DNA from: Chlorocebus sabaeus
Lineage: Eukaryota; Chordata; Mammalia; Primates; Cercopithecidae
Length of the DNA stretch: 64,000 bases
Reading direction: 5' to 3'
Assembly (NCBI RefSeq): GCF_047675955.1
Contig: NC_132919.1
Span: 72,059,316-72,123,315 of the forward strand
The translations under genes were made by a program, and so were the position numbers. Under the pieces are notes generated by a model. The model searched no databases. It was not told the DNA's origin and was given only the letters and a program-made list of their open reading frames with translations. Below are positions 1 to 11,700 of this stretch, piece after piece; position 1 is the first letter of the stretch; each line of letters starts with the position of its first letter.

Positions 1-127
1 GACAGTGTTAGAGGCAGGGCGCTGGCCAGGCAGGTCCAGCATAGCACTTTGCCCAAACTGAGAGTCCCAGCAGTACTGCTAAATGGAAGGTAGACCCCGG
101 CTTCAGGGGGCCGACCCAGAATGGCAC

Positions 128-255
128 TTTTTTTTTTAAGAGACAGGTCTCACCATGTTGCCAGACTAGAGTGCGGTGGCTATTCACAGGTGCAATCATA
201 GGACACTGTGGTCTCAAACTCCTAGGCTCAAGCCTCAGCCTCCCAAGTAACTCTG
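128..255 (-). repeat. AluJ-like fragment
   Basis: It begins with a T-run, then AAGAGACAGGTCTCACCATG and the AluJ right-arm phrase GTGGCTATTCACAGG. A further small piece lies at 455-512. Confidence 0.65.
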
Positions 256-2439
256 GGTCAGCACTTCCCTTATCACAGCTAGATGTCTCAAGGCCATCTG
301 TCCTAAGCCCTTGAGGTCCAAGTCACAGTCACAGTGCCTGGCCACGGTACATGTCTAGTAAGTCAGCTAGTCTGTGGATCCGTAATGTCCACCCTGGAAC
401 AGGAAAAAGGGTACGGGTTTGGGGTTGGGCATCAATCCTGGAGTCAAAAAACTTGGGAGTAGGTTCCCAAGTAGTTGAGCCTACAGGTATGTATCACTGC
501 GCCTGGCTAGGATGGCACATTCAGGGTTACTGGCCCATGCCATCAGCCTCGGGACAGCTGGCTGACTGGCCCTACTGTAGCCCTCCACAGAGGATTTGGG
601 AAATCCCCTGGAGAAGTGGGAGTGTAGAGAGAGGAGGACACAGCTCCAGTGACAAATAAGACCCAAAGCCAAAGCCTGGCTCCGTTTCTCCTTTCCTTCC
701 GAGGAAGCGGAAGGCGAAGAGTTAAGCCAAACAGAAACAAGACTCACCACCACACACTCCTCCCCCGAGCCGAGCTGGAGGCTCTGCGGTTGCAGTGTAC
801 AGGAAGACCCTAACACACTGAGACCCACTCACCCTCCTTTCCCCTTGTGCCAGGCCCTGTGAATCATCAGGGATGCCCCCAGTTCTGTGATTCCATGACC
901 CCTGACCCACTCAGGGCCAGTGAATAAGGCCCCACCTGCCCCCTTCGTGCTGCTACTAAACCAATGAGGTCAAGTTCCCAAGGTTACTCTGGAAAGGGCC
1001 AGTCATCTCGGGAGAAAAGGCTCTCTAAAGAAAAGGCTCCCAGAGGGCGAAGAACAAGGGTGGGGGGGGGGGGGCGGTTTTAGCACAGGATCCTCCAGGC
1101 ACCAACCCTGCCTGGACAAAGCCAGGATTAGCCTCTCCTCGGCCAGAAAAAGGGACACTTATCTTTTGTCCCACTGATGTGGCAGCTGCCCCCTTGGAGG
1201 CTGGGACCCCAAGGCAGTTTCTGGGAGACATGCACACCTGGAGTCAGGAGACAGTTCTTTAAATCCCTGCTGAGTGATCTTGACCTTACCTCCCCTGAAC
1301 CTCAGCTTCCTTATCTGTAAAGTAGAGCCAACAAGGTCTCGCACTCAGAGGAACAGGCACAAGCTGCCAGATGTGCTGGATTTTTGGTCTCCCGCACACT
1401 GCTCTCCCTTAACAAATCTAGCTGTGTGAGAGCTCAACTTAATGCAACACGCAGGTACCAAGGGCTACAGCATGCTGGACAGTGCAAGTCCTGGGGCCAA
1501 AGGACCCTGTTCTGGTCCATCAGGGACTCTGGGTCTGGTGAGGAAGACTGGCAGATAAATAATATCATGCTGTGATCAGCGCTTTCAGGGAGGAATGAAC
1601 AAAGGACCGTGGGCTCCCAAAGAAGGGATCATCTGACCCAGGCTGGAATGAGTGAAGTCAAAAAAGCCACAGGGAGGAGGTCATCTGACCCTGGCCTTGA
1701 AAAGTCAGCATCTATCAGCTGGAGGCAAGGAGGGTGGGCATTACAGGCAGGCAAAAGAGCTCCAAAAAAGGCCCAGCCCAAAGGCATGCACCATGGCCCT
1801 ACCCAGGGGGCCTGGCCCCAAACACCAGGTACTAAGCCTCCAGAGCACAGATGCCCCCAGGCATGGTCCCTGCTGGCTCCCAAGTCAAGGGATGCTTCCT
1901 TATGGCCAATACAGGAAAGGAATTGCCAGCCTCAGCAGAGGATGCTGCCTCTGTCTTCCTCAGCTCCGTCTCCCCTGTTCCCCCACCCAGCCACCATCTA
2001 CTGGAGCTCTGTTCAGAGGACCCAGCTTTCTGATCTCTGAGCCCACTCCAGCCTCTGCCTCCTTCTGATAAAATCCTCCCCTCGCTTTATAGCCCCCATT
2101 AACTGTCAGCCCCTCAGAAGCCACCCCTGGTCTTTTTCTCTCTCTAGTTCCCAGCTCTGTATACATTTCTCTAGATTGAATGCTTGCCATGTAACATGCA
2201 CACATTTCCAGATTGGTTTTCCCGAACAGACCAGGTCTGAGCCTTTTTCACTCTTGAATCTTCACTCAATAAATCCAGATCCTGCCCCCCGTGTCCTCCA
2301 CTCTAGCATTTTATTTATTGACAAAGAGCCAGGCTCTATCAAATGACTAGAAAGCCACATCGACCATCCTCAGACAACTTATGAAATTAAAAATCATAAC
2401 TGGTGAGCTATGTTGTCCTTACATAATAGTAATAACTAT

Positions 2440-2708
2440 CTTTTTATTTATTTATTTGAGAAACAGGATCTCACTCTGTCCCTCACACTAGAGTGCAGTG
2501 GCACAACCATACCCCACTGTAACTTCAGATTCCCAGGCTCAAGGGATCCTCCCACACGTACCACCATGCTCAGCTAGTTTTTTAAATTTTTGTAGCGATG
2601 GGGTCTCACTATGTTGCCCAGGCTAGTTGCAAACACCTGGCCTCAAGCGATCCTCCTGCCTTGCCTCCCAAAGTGCTGGGATCACATGCATATGCCACTG
2701 CACCCAGG
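2440..2708 (-). repeat. AluJ
   Basis: A diverged copy with AAACAGGATCTCACTCTGTC at one end and CCACTGCACCCAGG at the other. Confidence 0.85.
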
Positions 2709-2744
2709 CAACTCACTTTTATTGAGCATTCTTGTGCCTAGCAC

Positions 2745-2930
2745 TGGTTTAAGACCTAAACCTACAATATTTCATTCAATCCTCACAACCCTATGAAGTA
2801 GGGACATTCCTACCTCCCTTTTACAAGTGAGGAAATTGCGCAGCTGACTTCATCAAGGTCACCAAACAGGTCAGAACCCAGGCAGTCTGATCCGGGAGTC
2901 TGTATTCTCAGCTACTATGCTATTATGGAC
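2745..2930 (-). repeat. MIR (reversed)
   Basis: AATCCTCACAACCCTATGAA, then TTTTACAAGTGAGGAAA and CTACTATGCTAT, is the reverse of the MIR consensus. Confidence 0.8.
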
Positions 2931-4332
2931 AGGGTGCTACAGGACACAGAGGGGCAATTAACCTTGGGGGTTGGGGGGGTGCAGTGCTGCCTGCGCTGAA
3001 AAACCTGTAGAAGGTAGCTCAGCAGACAAGAGAAGGAGGTTTTCAAGCGGCGGGGGCTGGTGTGTGCAAAGTGACGAAGATACGAACAGCAAGGGTAGGC
3101 ATGGCACATGCTGCAGTGCCATATTATTGGACCTTAGGGTGCACATAGGAGACTGCTAGGTCAGATCACAGAGAGCCGTGTAAATTGTGCTAGGCGTTCA
3201 GCACATAGGCAACAGAAAGCCAGAAAAAGGTTATCAGCAAGGAATTGGCACCATCAGACTTGTGTTCTAAAAGGATCACAAGACTTACAGTTTGGAGACT
3301 GGGTTGCAAGCTGCCAGGGCTGGACTGTTGGGAATTGACAACACATCAACAGCGTGGTAACAGAAGAGATGGAGTGGGCCCAGTGTGAAGGATGTTCACG
3401 AAGCTGGCAGTACTAGGTCACTTTTAAGATGTGGGACTTGAAAGAGAGGAGAAAGTGTAAGGTAATTACCAGATTTCCGCCTGGGTTAGGGTAGAGGAAG
3501 AATTAATCTGCACGGAAAAGACCAGTTCAAGTTTGGATCCGGTGAGCTCCACGTGAAGCAGAGCTGTCCCAATGGCCGCTGGATAGTCAAGCGTGGAGCT
3601 CCAGGGAAGGGCTGCGCAGAACATGTGGATCTGGGTATTTAGTTGGCGTAAAGCTGAAGCCGCCGGGGTAAATGAGACCACTGAGATTCAGTGTACAGAG
3701 CGAGGAGTTGGGTGACAGAGGAAAACGTGAAGCGGGACTTCTGACCGACTGTCAGAGCGGTAGGAAGAAAACCAGGAGACACTGACTAAGCCAAAACAGG
3801 GGTGGGGTGGGGGAACCTGTCATTAGGAATGAGTGTCAATGGTACTATGCACCTCTAAGAACTCAAGACTTTAAAGGGCCCTTTCAATATCAATTAGGAA
3901 GTTATTCACAGCCGTTTCCAAAGGAAGTTGGGGAGATAAGGGATGACACTGAGACGCAGACCTACCGGAATGCGTAGATGTTTTCCTCTCATCCCAGATT
4001 CCGACCCCTCCCCATACCTGCCCCTGCTCGTAACACCCAGACACCTTCCCCTCGCCTCTCTCCTCAGTTAAGACAGAGGTTTTGGAAGGAGATCCCGAAC
4101 GCCCTCCCCGGGCTCCCCAGGATAGGGGAGTCGCCAAGAGTCAGTGCTGGAGACCTCGACCCGCGCGGGGCGGAGCGAGGCCAGGCAGAGGAAGGGGGCG
4201 GAACCTGAGACGCAGCGGGTGTGGGAAGGGTCGGATGGAAACCAGCATAGACAGCGGATGGGGAAGCGGGTTCGACCAGCGGGAGACGGCCCTCTCACGC
4301 CACCCGCTCCCCCCGACCGCTCCGGGACCCAC

Positions 4333-4485
4333 CTGCTCCATGTCAGCCACGGCCCCGGCTCTTCCCGCCCAAGCCGCCGTCCGGCTCTGCAGCCTCAGTA
4401 GCGCCTCAGAGCGGAAGAAGATCTTCCAGCGGCGCCACTTCCGCCGCTGAGTCTGCCCCTGAGAGCGAAGCGGTACGTGCGTCCG
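4333..4485 (-). other. STARD3: STARD3 exon 1 (5'UTR), approximate 5' end
   Basis: This is the first, apparently non-coding exon of STARD3 (MLN64), a late-endosomal membrane protein with a START domain that moves cholesterol at ER-endosome contacts. The 3' boundary is a clear donor, read on minus as GAGCAG followed by GTGGGT, with GT at 4332-4331. The 5' end is inferred from the short gap to the PPP1R1B poly(A) site, as in human, and from the GC-rich promoter just upstream. An ETS-type GCGGAAGTGG lies inside it (4435-4444, minus). An ATG at 4341-4339 sits only nine bases before the splice site. If the protein starts in exon 2, that ATG would be an upstream start. No STARD3 protein sequence is visible in the window, so the name rests on position. 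Confidence 0.75.
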
Positions 4486-4560
4486 CCTGCGGTTCCGCCC
4501 CTTAGCCCCGCCTCCAGCCCTGGCCCTGCGCAGAAGCGGGCGCGAAGGCCGAAGTCTAAC
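4486..4560 (-). promoter_or_regulatory. STARD3: STARD3 core promoter, CpG-rich and TATA-less
   Basis: Read on minus, this segment has two GC boxes (about 4495-4501 and 4506-4515) and an NRF1-like TGCGCAGG just upstream, with no TATA box. CpG density is high from about 4090 to 4560. This is the usual make-up of a broadly expressed promoter, which suits STARD3. The exact start site cannot be read from sequence. Confidence 0.65.
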
Positions 4561-4939
4561 ATAAGGGTAGGGGAGTGGAAAGAACACCGGGGCCGTAGTT
4601 ATTAGGCCCCACAGGCCTGGCTCTGAGGGAAAAAGGAGAATTTCCCGAGGGGAGCCCTGTGGGGATGGGGGAATCTTTGGAGGAATCCAGTTACTCGAGA
4701 AGGACTTCCCCACCCCACCCACCCCACCTGCCTCCTTCACCTATCCCAAGCAGGAGCCAGAAGTTCTGTGGTTCTTCCTGTGAGTGCCCCGAGCCTGCTG
4801 TCTGCCAGAAAGACTCGAGACTAGAGGATTGGACAGTAGGGTCAAAACCCTAACCTTTGGTTGACCACCGGCCTTCCCTATGAGGATGCCCCATTACCTC
4901 CCTTTTCCTCCCGATTCCCCTGAAAGAGGAGTCTCAGCA

Positions 4940-5697
4940 CAGTTATTTACAAAGATTTATTACAGCACGGGAGAGGTTCAGGCCTGGAGTCAGGGAAAAA
5001 GGGGAAGGGGGCAGAGCAACTGGGGGACAAGGAAAACCTGGTGCCCCCTACCATGTGCCCCACTGGGGATATATACTAGGCGGCATTCCTGGCATCAAAG
5101 CACAAAACGCAACAAAGAAGTCTCTGCCAGTCCATCTTCCAGGCACCCAAGAGGAGCAAGGTGATTAAGGGAAGACTCCCAAAATGTTGAGGCTGTGGAG
5201 AAAAACGCCTTAGTCCTGGACCCTGGTAGAAGCCGGTGAGAGAACTGGTGACTCGGAATCCTCCATAGGAGAGTGGATGAAAAAGGATCTAAGGGTACCT
5301 CAAGGTTCTCAGGACCTCCTTTCCCCAGATCTTAGGGTCCTGCCCTGTGGGTCTCCTGTGTCCAGGGGAGAGGATCTGGGGAGAATTGTGAAGGGCAAAT
5401 CCCTGTTCCTGGTTTTCTGGATTTTCCAGTGCACGCTGTCTCACATCCCACCTCCCACTGGGTGAGTGGAGGAATGACTGGCAGGGGTAGGCATCAGGCA
5501 GCAAGTGCCCAGGTTCTCTGGGCATCAGCCAAAGGTGGGCAAACAAGCAAACACAGACCAGCCTTAGTCTTCTAGAAGTCAGAAGCCGCAGCCCTAGCAG
5601 GCGAGGGGAAGGGCACAAAACAGGGTGAGGATAGAGTGGGTTTCTGGGGAACAGCGATGTCCCCTCCACTTCCTCCTGGGAGATGCAGGCTGGGTGC
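4940..5697 (-). other. PPP1R1B: PPP1R1B 3'UTR
   Basis: The segment follows the TAA at 5700-5698 on minus and runs to just past the AATAAA signal at 4961-4956. That makes a 3'UTR of roughly 750 nt. It is unique sequence without interspersed repeats. The cleavage point is estimated at 15-20 bases past the signal. Confidence 0.8.
4956..4961 (-). terminator. PPP1R1B: PPP1R1B poly(A) signal AATAAA
   Basis: TTTATT on the plus strand is AATAAA on minus, about 740 bases after the DARPP-32 stop codon. The next promoter (STARD3) is only about 450 bp further on. Confidence 0.8.
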
Positions 5698-5747
5698 TTA
5701 TGTGCCAGGCTCAGAGAGGGAAGGGCGCTGAGGTTCCTCCCCAGGCT
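5698..5747 (-). CDS. PPP1R1B: PPP1R1B exon 7, C-terminus and stop
   Basis: After TTTCAG the exon adds EPGEEPQRPSLSEPGT and a TAA stop at 5700-5698. The preceding intron 6 (5748-5836) is only 89 bp. The PSLSEP here corresponds to PSPSEP in human as I recall it. Confidence 0.95.
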
Positions 5748-8700
5748 CTGAAAGGCAAGCAGAGAGGCACTCAGGGCCTGGCCCCATCCACCAAGATCCC
5801 AGCCCCGCCTCCTCATTCCACACTCCCAAGCCTTACCACTTAGTGCTGGGTCTTCCACTTGGTCCTCAGAGCTTCCATCTCTCTCGGGCTCATCCAGAGG
5901 GGGTGGGCGCTCCCAGGGCCCCTCCAGACCCTGGCCACAGGTTGTCTTTTGCCCAGCTGGGGATGGGAAAGAGGAGATAAGAACACAGGCTCCGGATATC
6001 CATCTGGCTGTCCTGGAGTGTGAGCTAAGTCTCTGATGGCTGAGGTTAAGCTTTCCAGGGGCATCATGGCAGCATGGAGAGAGCACTGGGCTAGAACAGC
6101 TCTCCCAGCGACTAGCCATATGGCTTACATAAGTCAGTTAGTACCTTTCTGAAGGAAATAGGGGGAAATTGTGTAGGTTACTTTAAACAGGATGTAATAG
6201 TGAATACCTTTCCCAGCCCAGCGCCAGCACCCAGGAGCCACTAGGAGTTGTGGTGGTTTATATTGCTCCATCATAGGGCTGTCATTTGAGCCAGTGCCCT
6301 GCCGCTTTTGTTTGTTTGTTTGTTTGTTTGTTTTTGTTTTTGAGATGGAGTCTCACTCTGTTGCCCGGGCTGGAGTGCAGTGGTGCGATCTCAGCTCCCT
6401 GCAACCTCCACCTCCCAGGTTCAGGGGATTCTCCTGCCTCAGCCTCCCAAGCAGCTGGGATTACAGGTGTGTGCCACCGTGCCTGGCTAATTTTTGAATT
6501 TTTATTACAGATGGGGTTTCACCATGTTGGCCGGACTGGTCTTGAACTCCAGACCTCAAGTGATCCGCTGGCCTTGGCATCCCAAAGTGCTGGGATTACA
6601 GGCATGAGCCACTGCGCCCAGCCACCTGCTGCTTTTCCTGAGGGAACAGTCTCCTCTCACCCCTCTTCCACTGTTTTGGAGGGGTCTCAGTAGGAACTGA
6701 TTCAGCTCTTCCAGCTGTCTCTTGCCCACAAAGGGCCTGAAGCCCAGCAATAGCTTTTGCCCCCATGGCCAATGCCCTTACTGCCAGATAGGCAGGCAGG
6801 AGGCCCAAGACCTTTTGTTTGTGTGAAAGAGCTGACAGCTTCTAGTAGGGGTGGTTGACTCTTCAGTATTCCCATAAATAATGAGACTAAACAGTTTAAT
6901 GTACCCGAGGAGGGACAGATGTGGCACAGCCTTCCATGGCCAGGCATGGAAGAAACAACCATGGAAAGGGGTGAAATCTTCCTGCCTAGAAAATCTCTGG
7001 GCCTTGGGACTTTTTTTTTTTTTTTTTTTTTTTGAGACGGAGTCTCGCTCTGTCGCCCAGGCTAGAGTGCAGTGGCACGATCTCGGCTCACTGCAACCTC
7101 CGCCTCCCTGGTTCAAGTGATTCTCCTGCCTCAGCCTCCCAAGTAGCTGGAATTACAGGCACGTGCCACCACGCCAGCTAATTTTTTATATTTCTAGTAG
7201 AGATAGGGTTACACTATGTTAGCCAGGATGGTCTCGATCTCCTGACCTCATGATCTGCCTGCCTCAGCCTTCCAAAGTGCTGGGATTACAGGTGTGAGCC
7301 ACCACATCCAGCCTGGGACCTTTTGTGGAGTGTTTTGGATCTGGAACATCTGGCTTAGAGGCCTTCTGTTACAGGTATTAGGCCCCTCCCTGGCCCCTCT
7401 CCCAGGCAGCTGAGGCTGGAGATGCAGGAGACAGGATTGGTTCTTGAATTTTAAATTCTACATCTAGACACTAGAGGGCACCCTCCCACTCCATCCTCGG
7501 AAGGAAAAAGAGGAGAAACAGATCTAACAGTCCTGGAGTGGGCAAGTAAATCAGGCAGCCCTCTGCATCCCAGCAGAGACCACATCCTAGGTTCAAAAAT
7601 GCAGGTGACGGGGGTGTTGGACTCTCTTGGTCCTCCATCCCTGAATGTCCTCGCACCCCCTTACTACCATAGGTGGGAAGTCCTTTTTTGGCTCTAGCCT
7701 CAAACCCCAAACGGCCTGGGCCTTAATTCCCAGGGAAGAGAGGAATTATTAGGGAAAACCAGATTGGGAGAGGGACTGAGCCAAGGATGGAGGAAGCCCA
7801 TGTCTCAGGTAGGACTGAGTGTGAGGCACCCCATGGAGCGAGAAGACAGGGAGGCCCCTGTGGTGTCACTACAGTTTGCGTGTGTGAGACACTAAATTAG
7901 AAGGGGACGTCCCCATATACTCAAGGAGGACCCACACCTAACCCACATGTCACAGGCACTTCAGCTTACCAGACTGCCTGATGACCTTCAGGACTTCAGC
8001 CTGGCTGTCCTCTTCTTCCTCCTCTTCTTCATCCTCCTCCTCTTCCTCCTCGTCTTCCTCTCTTGGATAACCCAGCTCCCGAAGCTCCCCCAGCTCATCC
8101 TCCTCCTCTGAGGCCTGGTTCTCATTCAAATTGCTGATAGACTGTAGGTGAGACTCAGCAATGCGCTGCACAGCTGGCCCAGAGGGGACCCAGGAAGGCA
8201 AGGGTCAGCCAGACACAGCCCATGGATCTGGAGATAGTGTGTGGCCCAGCCCCCAGCCTCCTTCCCATAGGCCTGGGGCAGAGAATACCCCCTCAGGGGC
8301 CCAAGTTCAAAGGCCAAAGGTTACAGGTCAGCCTGATGGGGGTCAGACCAGGGCAGAGGCAGCCAGGGGTAGATTTGATCATGTTTGGCTCTCAAGCTGT
8401 CCCAAGATGCTAGCCCCCAGGAGGCTGCCACCACGCAGCTCCCCCACACCATAGGGCACCAGGCTGGGCAAGACCAGGCGGGCACAGCAGCAGCTTAACA
8501 TTCCCTGGCTGGAGAGCTTGATTTGCCGAGTACCCAGTACTGGAGACAGTATCTCCCAGCTTCAAGCCCAGGCAAAAGGCACAGGGCCTGCTGAGGGCTC
8601 ACTGCTTACCCTGATCCTATCTCCCATGCGGTGCATAGTCCCCACTCCCTGGCACTGCCCAGTCATAGATGCCAATCCACATACTCCTGCCCCAGGCTCC

Positions 8701-11700
8701 AAGGGACAGAACAATTCTGAGGCTGAGGACATAATAGTCTGCAGCCAGTGCAGTCTGTGCCTGGGGATGCGGCGTGCTCAGATGCGGCCCCCACAATCTT
8801 GACCCACATCCCCAGGTTCCCAGCTCCCTCTGCGGTGACCTAGAAAGCAACCCCCCAGCCTCCAAAGACCTGCTCAGATAGGGCTGGGAAGAGAACAGTG
8901 TGTGCAGCTGGAAAGAAGTTTCCAAAAGATGGAAAGGAGCAAGGGGTTAGAGAAAGGGGCCAGGGCCAGGGGTTCTGGGGGATGGCAGAGGTTGAGGGGC
9001 CACTGAGGAGAGGCTGCAGGAGGTGGCGGGATCTTAGAGCATATGGGACACAAAGTTCACAGGCCACAGACAATTTGCTGAGGAGGGGCTGGGGGTGGGG
9101 GGATGGGGAGTTGCTGCAGCTTCTTCTTGGTCCGCCAGTGGCCCCTCCCCTCAGAAGGCCCAGGGGGGTAGCGCCAGGCTGGAAACCTCTGGCACAGTGA
9201 GCAGGGTGCCATGCTCCTGCCAACTCGGGGACAGGCACAGAGGGTGCTTTGTGCTGCCCCACCCAGCCCCCAGCTCCCAGCCCAGTACCTCCTGCTGGCT
9301 CTGGGCAAGCTATCCAGGCAATAAAAGCACAATAAATCACCCTGCCCTGACCTTGGGGACGAAGCAGAGCTTCATTTTGAGCCAAGTGTGAGAGCTCCGA
9401 CCTTGGAGTACAACTCCTCAAGCCAAGACTTAGTGCTGGGTCCTCTCTCCAGGGCCCTCAATTCTTCCCTGACAAGCCCCAACCCTGCCAGGCACCTTCC
9501 CTTGCCCACAAAGGGACCGAAGCCTACAAAACAGTACCCTCCTAGTAGAGAAGGATCCATGAGGGCTGTGGGGGGAGGTAAGGCAGGAGAGCAGGTGGCA
9601 GCCCAGGCAGCTTCCTTCTCCCCCAGCGGGGGAGGAGAGTTCACTTCGTGAGCCACAGTGACAAGAGAAGGTGTGTGCAGCACCTGCGCTGGTGCCCCGT
9701 GAGCCTCCCTCGCCTCCCCCACATCCCTCATGCCTCCTGGGCTCTCTGGGGTCTCCCCATCACTCCTTCCAGGCTGTCCCCTTCTCTGCCCCACTCTGTG
9801 GGAGTCTGAACTCCCCCCATCCCAAGTCTCCCTTTTTCAGCTTGAAGGTCCCCAGCCTAGCCCCAGACTGGCCTCCCAGCTGTTGATCCCTTCCCTGCCT
9901 CTACTCACCTGGACTCTCCTAAGATGTGGTCTAAAGGGGCAGTTGGGGGGGGGGGTGCACATTTTTGGCCACTGCATGGTGCATGGTAGCACCCTGGCCC
10001 TAACATCTTCATCCCGGCCTGTTCCTCCATGCTGGTAGTCAAGAGCCAGGTCTTCCCCTCACATCCAACCAGCCTCTCCCTGCCCAGCCTAAGGTGGGAG
10101 GGAGAGGGATTTCTTAAATTCTCTCCTGAGAAGATGCCACTTTCTCTCTCATGCCTGCTTTGGGGCCCTTCCACACACCCCTCTAGGTGGGGAGGTCCTT
10201 CCGGGTGCTGAGCCACACTGCCCACTTGCTGCAGCTCTGACCTTTCGTTTTCCTGTACTGGGGAAAGTGAAATAACCCCTTCCCTTCTCTCCTCCCTTCC
10301 CAGCCTGTCCTCTCTGTTCCCAACCCTGGCAAGTGGGCTGACAGGTACACCTGTTGACCTTGGCTGGTGCTGGGAACTTATTAAACCCTCCACCGAAGCA
10401 GCTCCCAGCATACTCTTCCAGTAGCTCTCCCTCCCAACTTCCGGATGGGGCTGGCTGGGCAGGAAGAGCCCCAGGCAGGAGTTGAGGTGGGGGTTGGTAG
10501 GCATCAGGGCTTAATCAGGGAAAGGGCCTCCTATCTCCTTCAGGTCTATCTCCCCAGCTCCCTGACTAGAAACCAAGCCTCTTCCAGGTTGGCCCAAAAG
10601 TACCCCTCTGACTCGCATCTCCTTTTCTTTGCACACCTTCTTCCGTCTTCCTGGACCTGGGATGCCCTTGACTGCCTGTTAAATTCCTATGATCCTTCAA
10701 ATCCAAGCTTAAACATCTTTGTGTACCTTCCTTGACCCTTTTTTTAAATTATTATTTTTTCCTGAGACAGGATCTCACTCTGTAGCCCAGGCTGGAGCAC
10801 AGTAGTGCGATCATAGCTCACTGCAGCCTCAAACTTCTGGGATCAAGCAGTCCTCGTGCCTCAGCCTCCCAAGTATCTGGGACTACAGGTGCGCACCTCT
10901 ATACTTAGCTCACTTTTTTTTTTTTTTCTTGAGACAGAGTTTTGCTCTTTTTGCCAAGACTGGAGTGCAATGGCACAATCTCGGCTCACTGCAACCTCTG
11001 CCTCCCAGGTTCAAGTGACTCTCCTGCCTCAGTCTCCCGAGCAGCTGGGATTACAGGAATGTGCCACCACGCCCAGCTAATTTTGTATTTTTAATAGAGA
11101 CGGGGTGTCTCCATGTTGGTCAGGCTGGTCTCAAACTCCCAACCTCAGGTGATCTGCCCACCTCGGCCTCTCAAAGTGCTGGGATTACAGGCGTGAGCCA
11201 CCGCGCCTGACCCACTTAGCTCGCTTTTTAAATTTTTCATAGAGATGGGGATCTCACTGTATTGCCCAGGCTGGTCTCGAACTCCTAGGCTCAAGCAGTC
11301 CTCCTGTCTTGGCCCCCCAAAATGCTGGAATTTCGGGTGTGAGCCACCTTTCCTGGCCCCTCCCTGACCCTTTGAGGCAAAGGCAGGGACCAAATCTGCC
11401 CAGTGCCCACCAACTCGGCCTGGCATATACTAGGTGTTCAGTAAGTGTGTGCAAAAGGAATGGCTTGCTTTTCTATGGAGAAAGGGAAGCAGGAAAGAGG
11501 AGACCAGTGTGCAGATCTGTGCAAATGAGATGCAAATGGGAGGGGAGGCCTGGGGTAAAGCCCACAGGAGAAGGCGCCCTGGATGAGCAGGGGTGGGATG
11601 TGGTCCAGCACAGGCTGGTGAAGAGGAGCTGCAGGTGGAGTCCCTTCCACACGGATGCCTGCTGTTGTCTTAGGCCAGCCATCTCTTTTCTTTCAAGCCC

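Larger units (their letters stand above)
1..4332 (-). other. STARD3: STARD3 intron 1 (partial)
   Basis: This stretch lies downstream, on the minus strand, of the exon 1 donor at 4332-4331. It has no convincing exon. Its open frames are short and lack splice-bounded similarity to STARD3 protein. It holds old repeats: AluJ-like pieces at 128-255 and 455-512, a weak MIR at about 1205-1345, an AluJ at 2440-2708 and a reversed MIR at 2745-2930. The rest (about 520-1200, 1350-2440 and 2930-4090) is unique or unrecognised sequence. In human the first STARD3 intron is long and the coding start is in exon 2, so the coding part should lie left of this window. The intron call rests on synteny plus the promoter and donor at 4333-4485. 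Confidence 0.75.
5957..7969 (-). other. PPP1R1B: PPP1R1B intron 5
   Basis: The intron holds two Alu copies (6308-6623 and 7011-7313) and a CTCF-like site at 7469-7480. I see no extra exon. Confidence 0.85.
10600..11470 (+). repeat. L2 fragment broken by Alus
   Basis: L2 3' text before the Alus (CTTGACTGCCTGTTAAATTC) resumes after them (GGCATATACTAGGTGTTCAG). Confidence 0.7.

Noticed and set aside
2264..2272. AATAAA in STARD3 intron 1
   Set aside because: No gene ends here on plus; it is a chance signal in AT-rich intronic DNA.
4141..4740. A 199-codon minus frame over STARD3 exon 1 and promoter
   Set aside because: It is a CpG-island frame with no STARD3 similarity and crosses the promoter.
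5289..6119. A 276-codon minus frame covering PPP1R1B exon 6
   Set aside because: It reads through the true acceptor and donor. Only the part 5837-5956 matches DARPP-32.
6286..6693. Frames with text like SPASASQSAGITG
   Set aside because: These are the usual reading of antisense Alu; the same text recurs at every Alu in the window.
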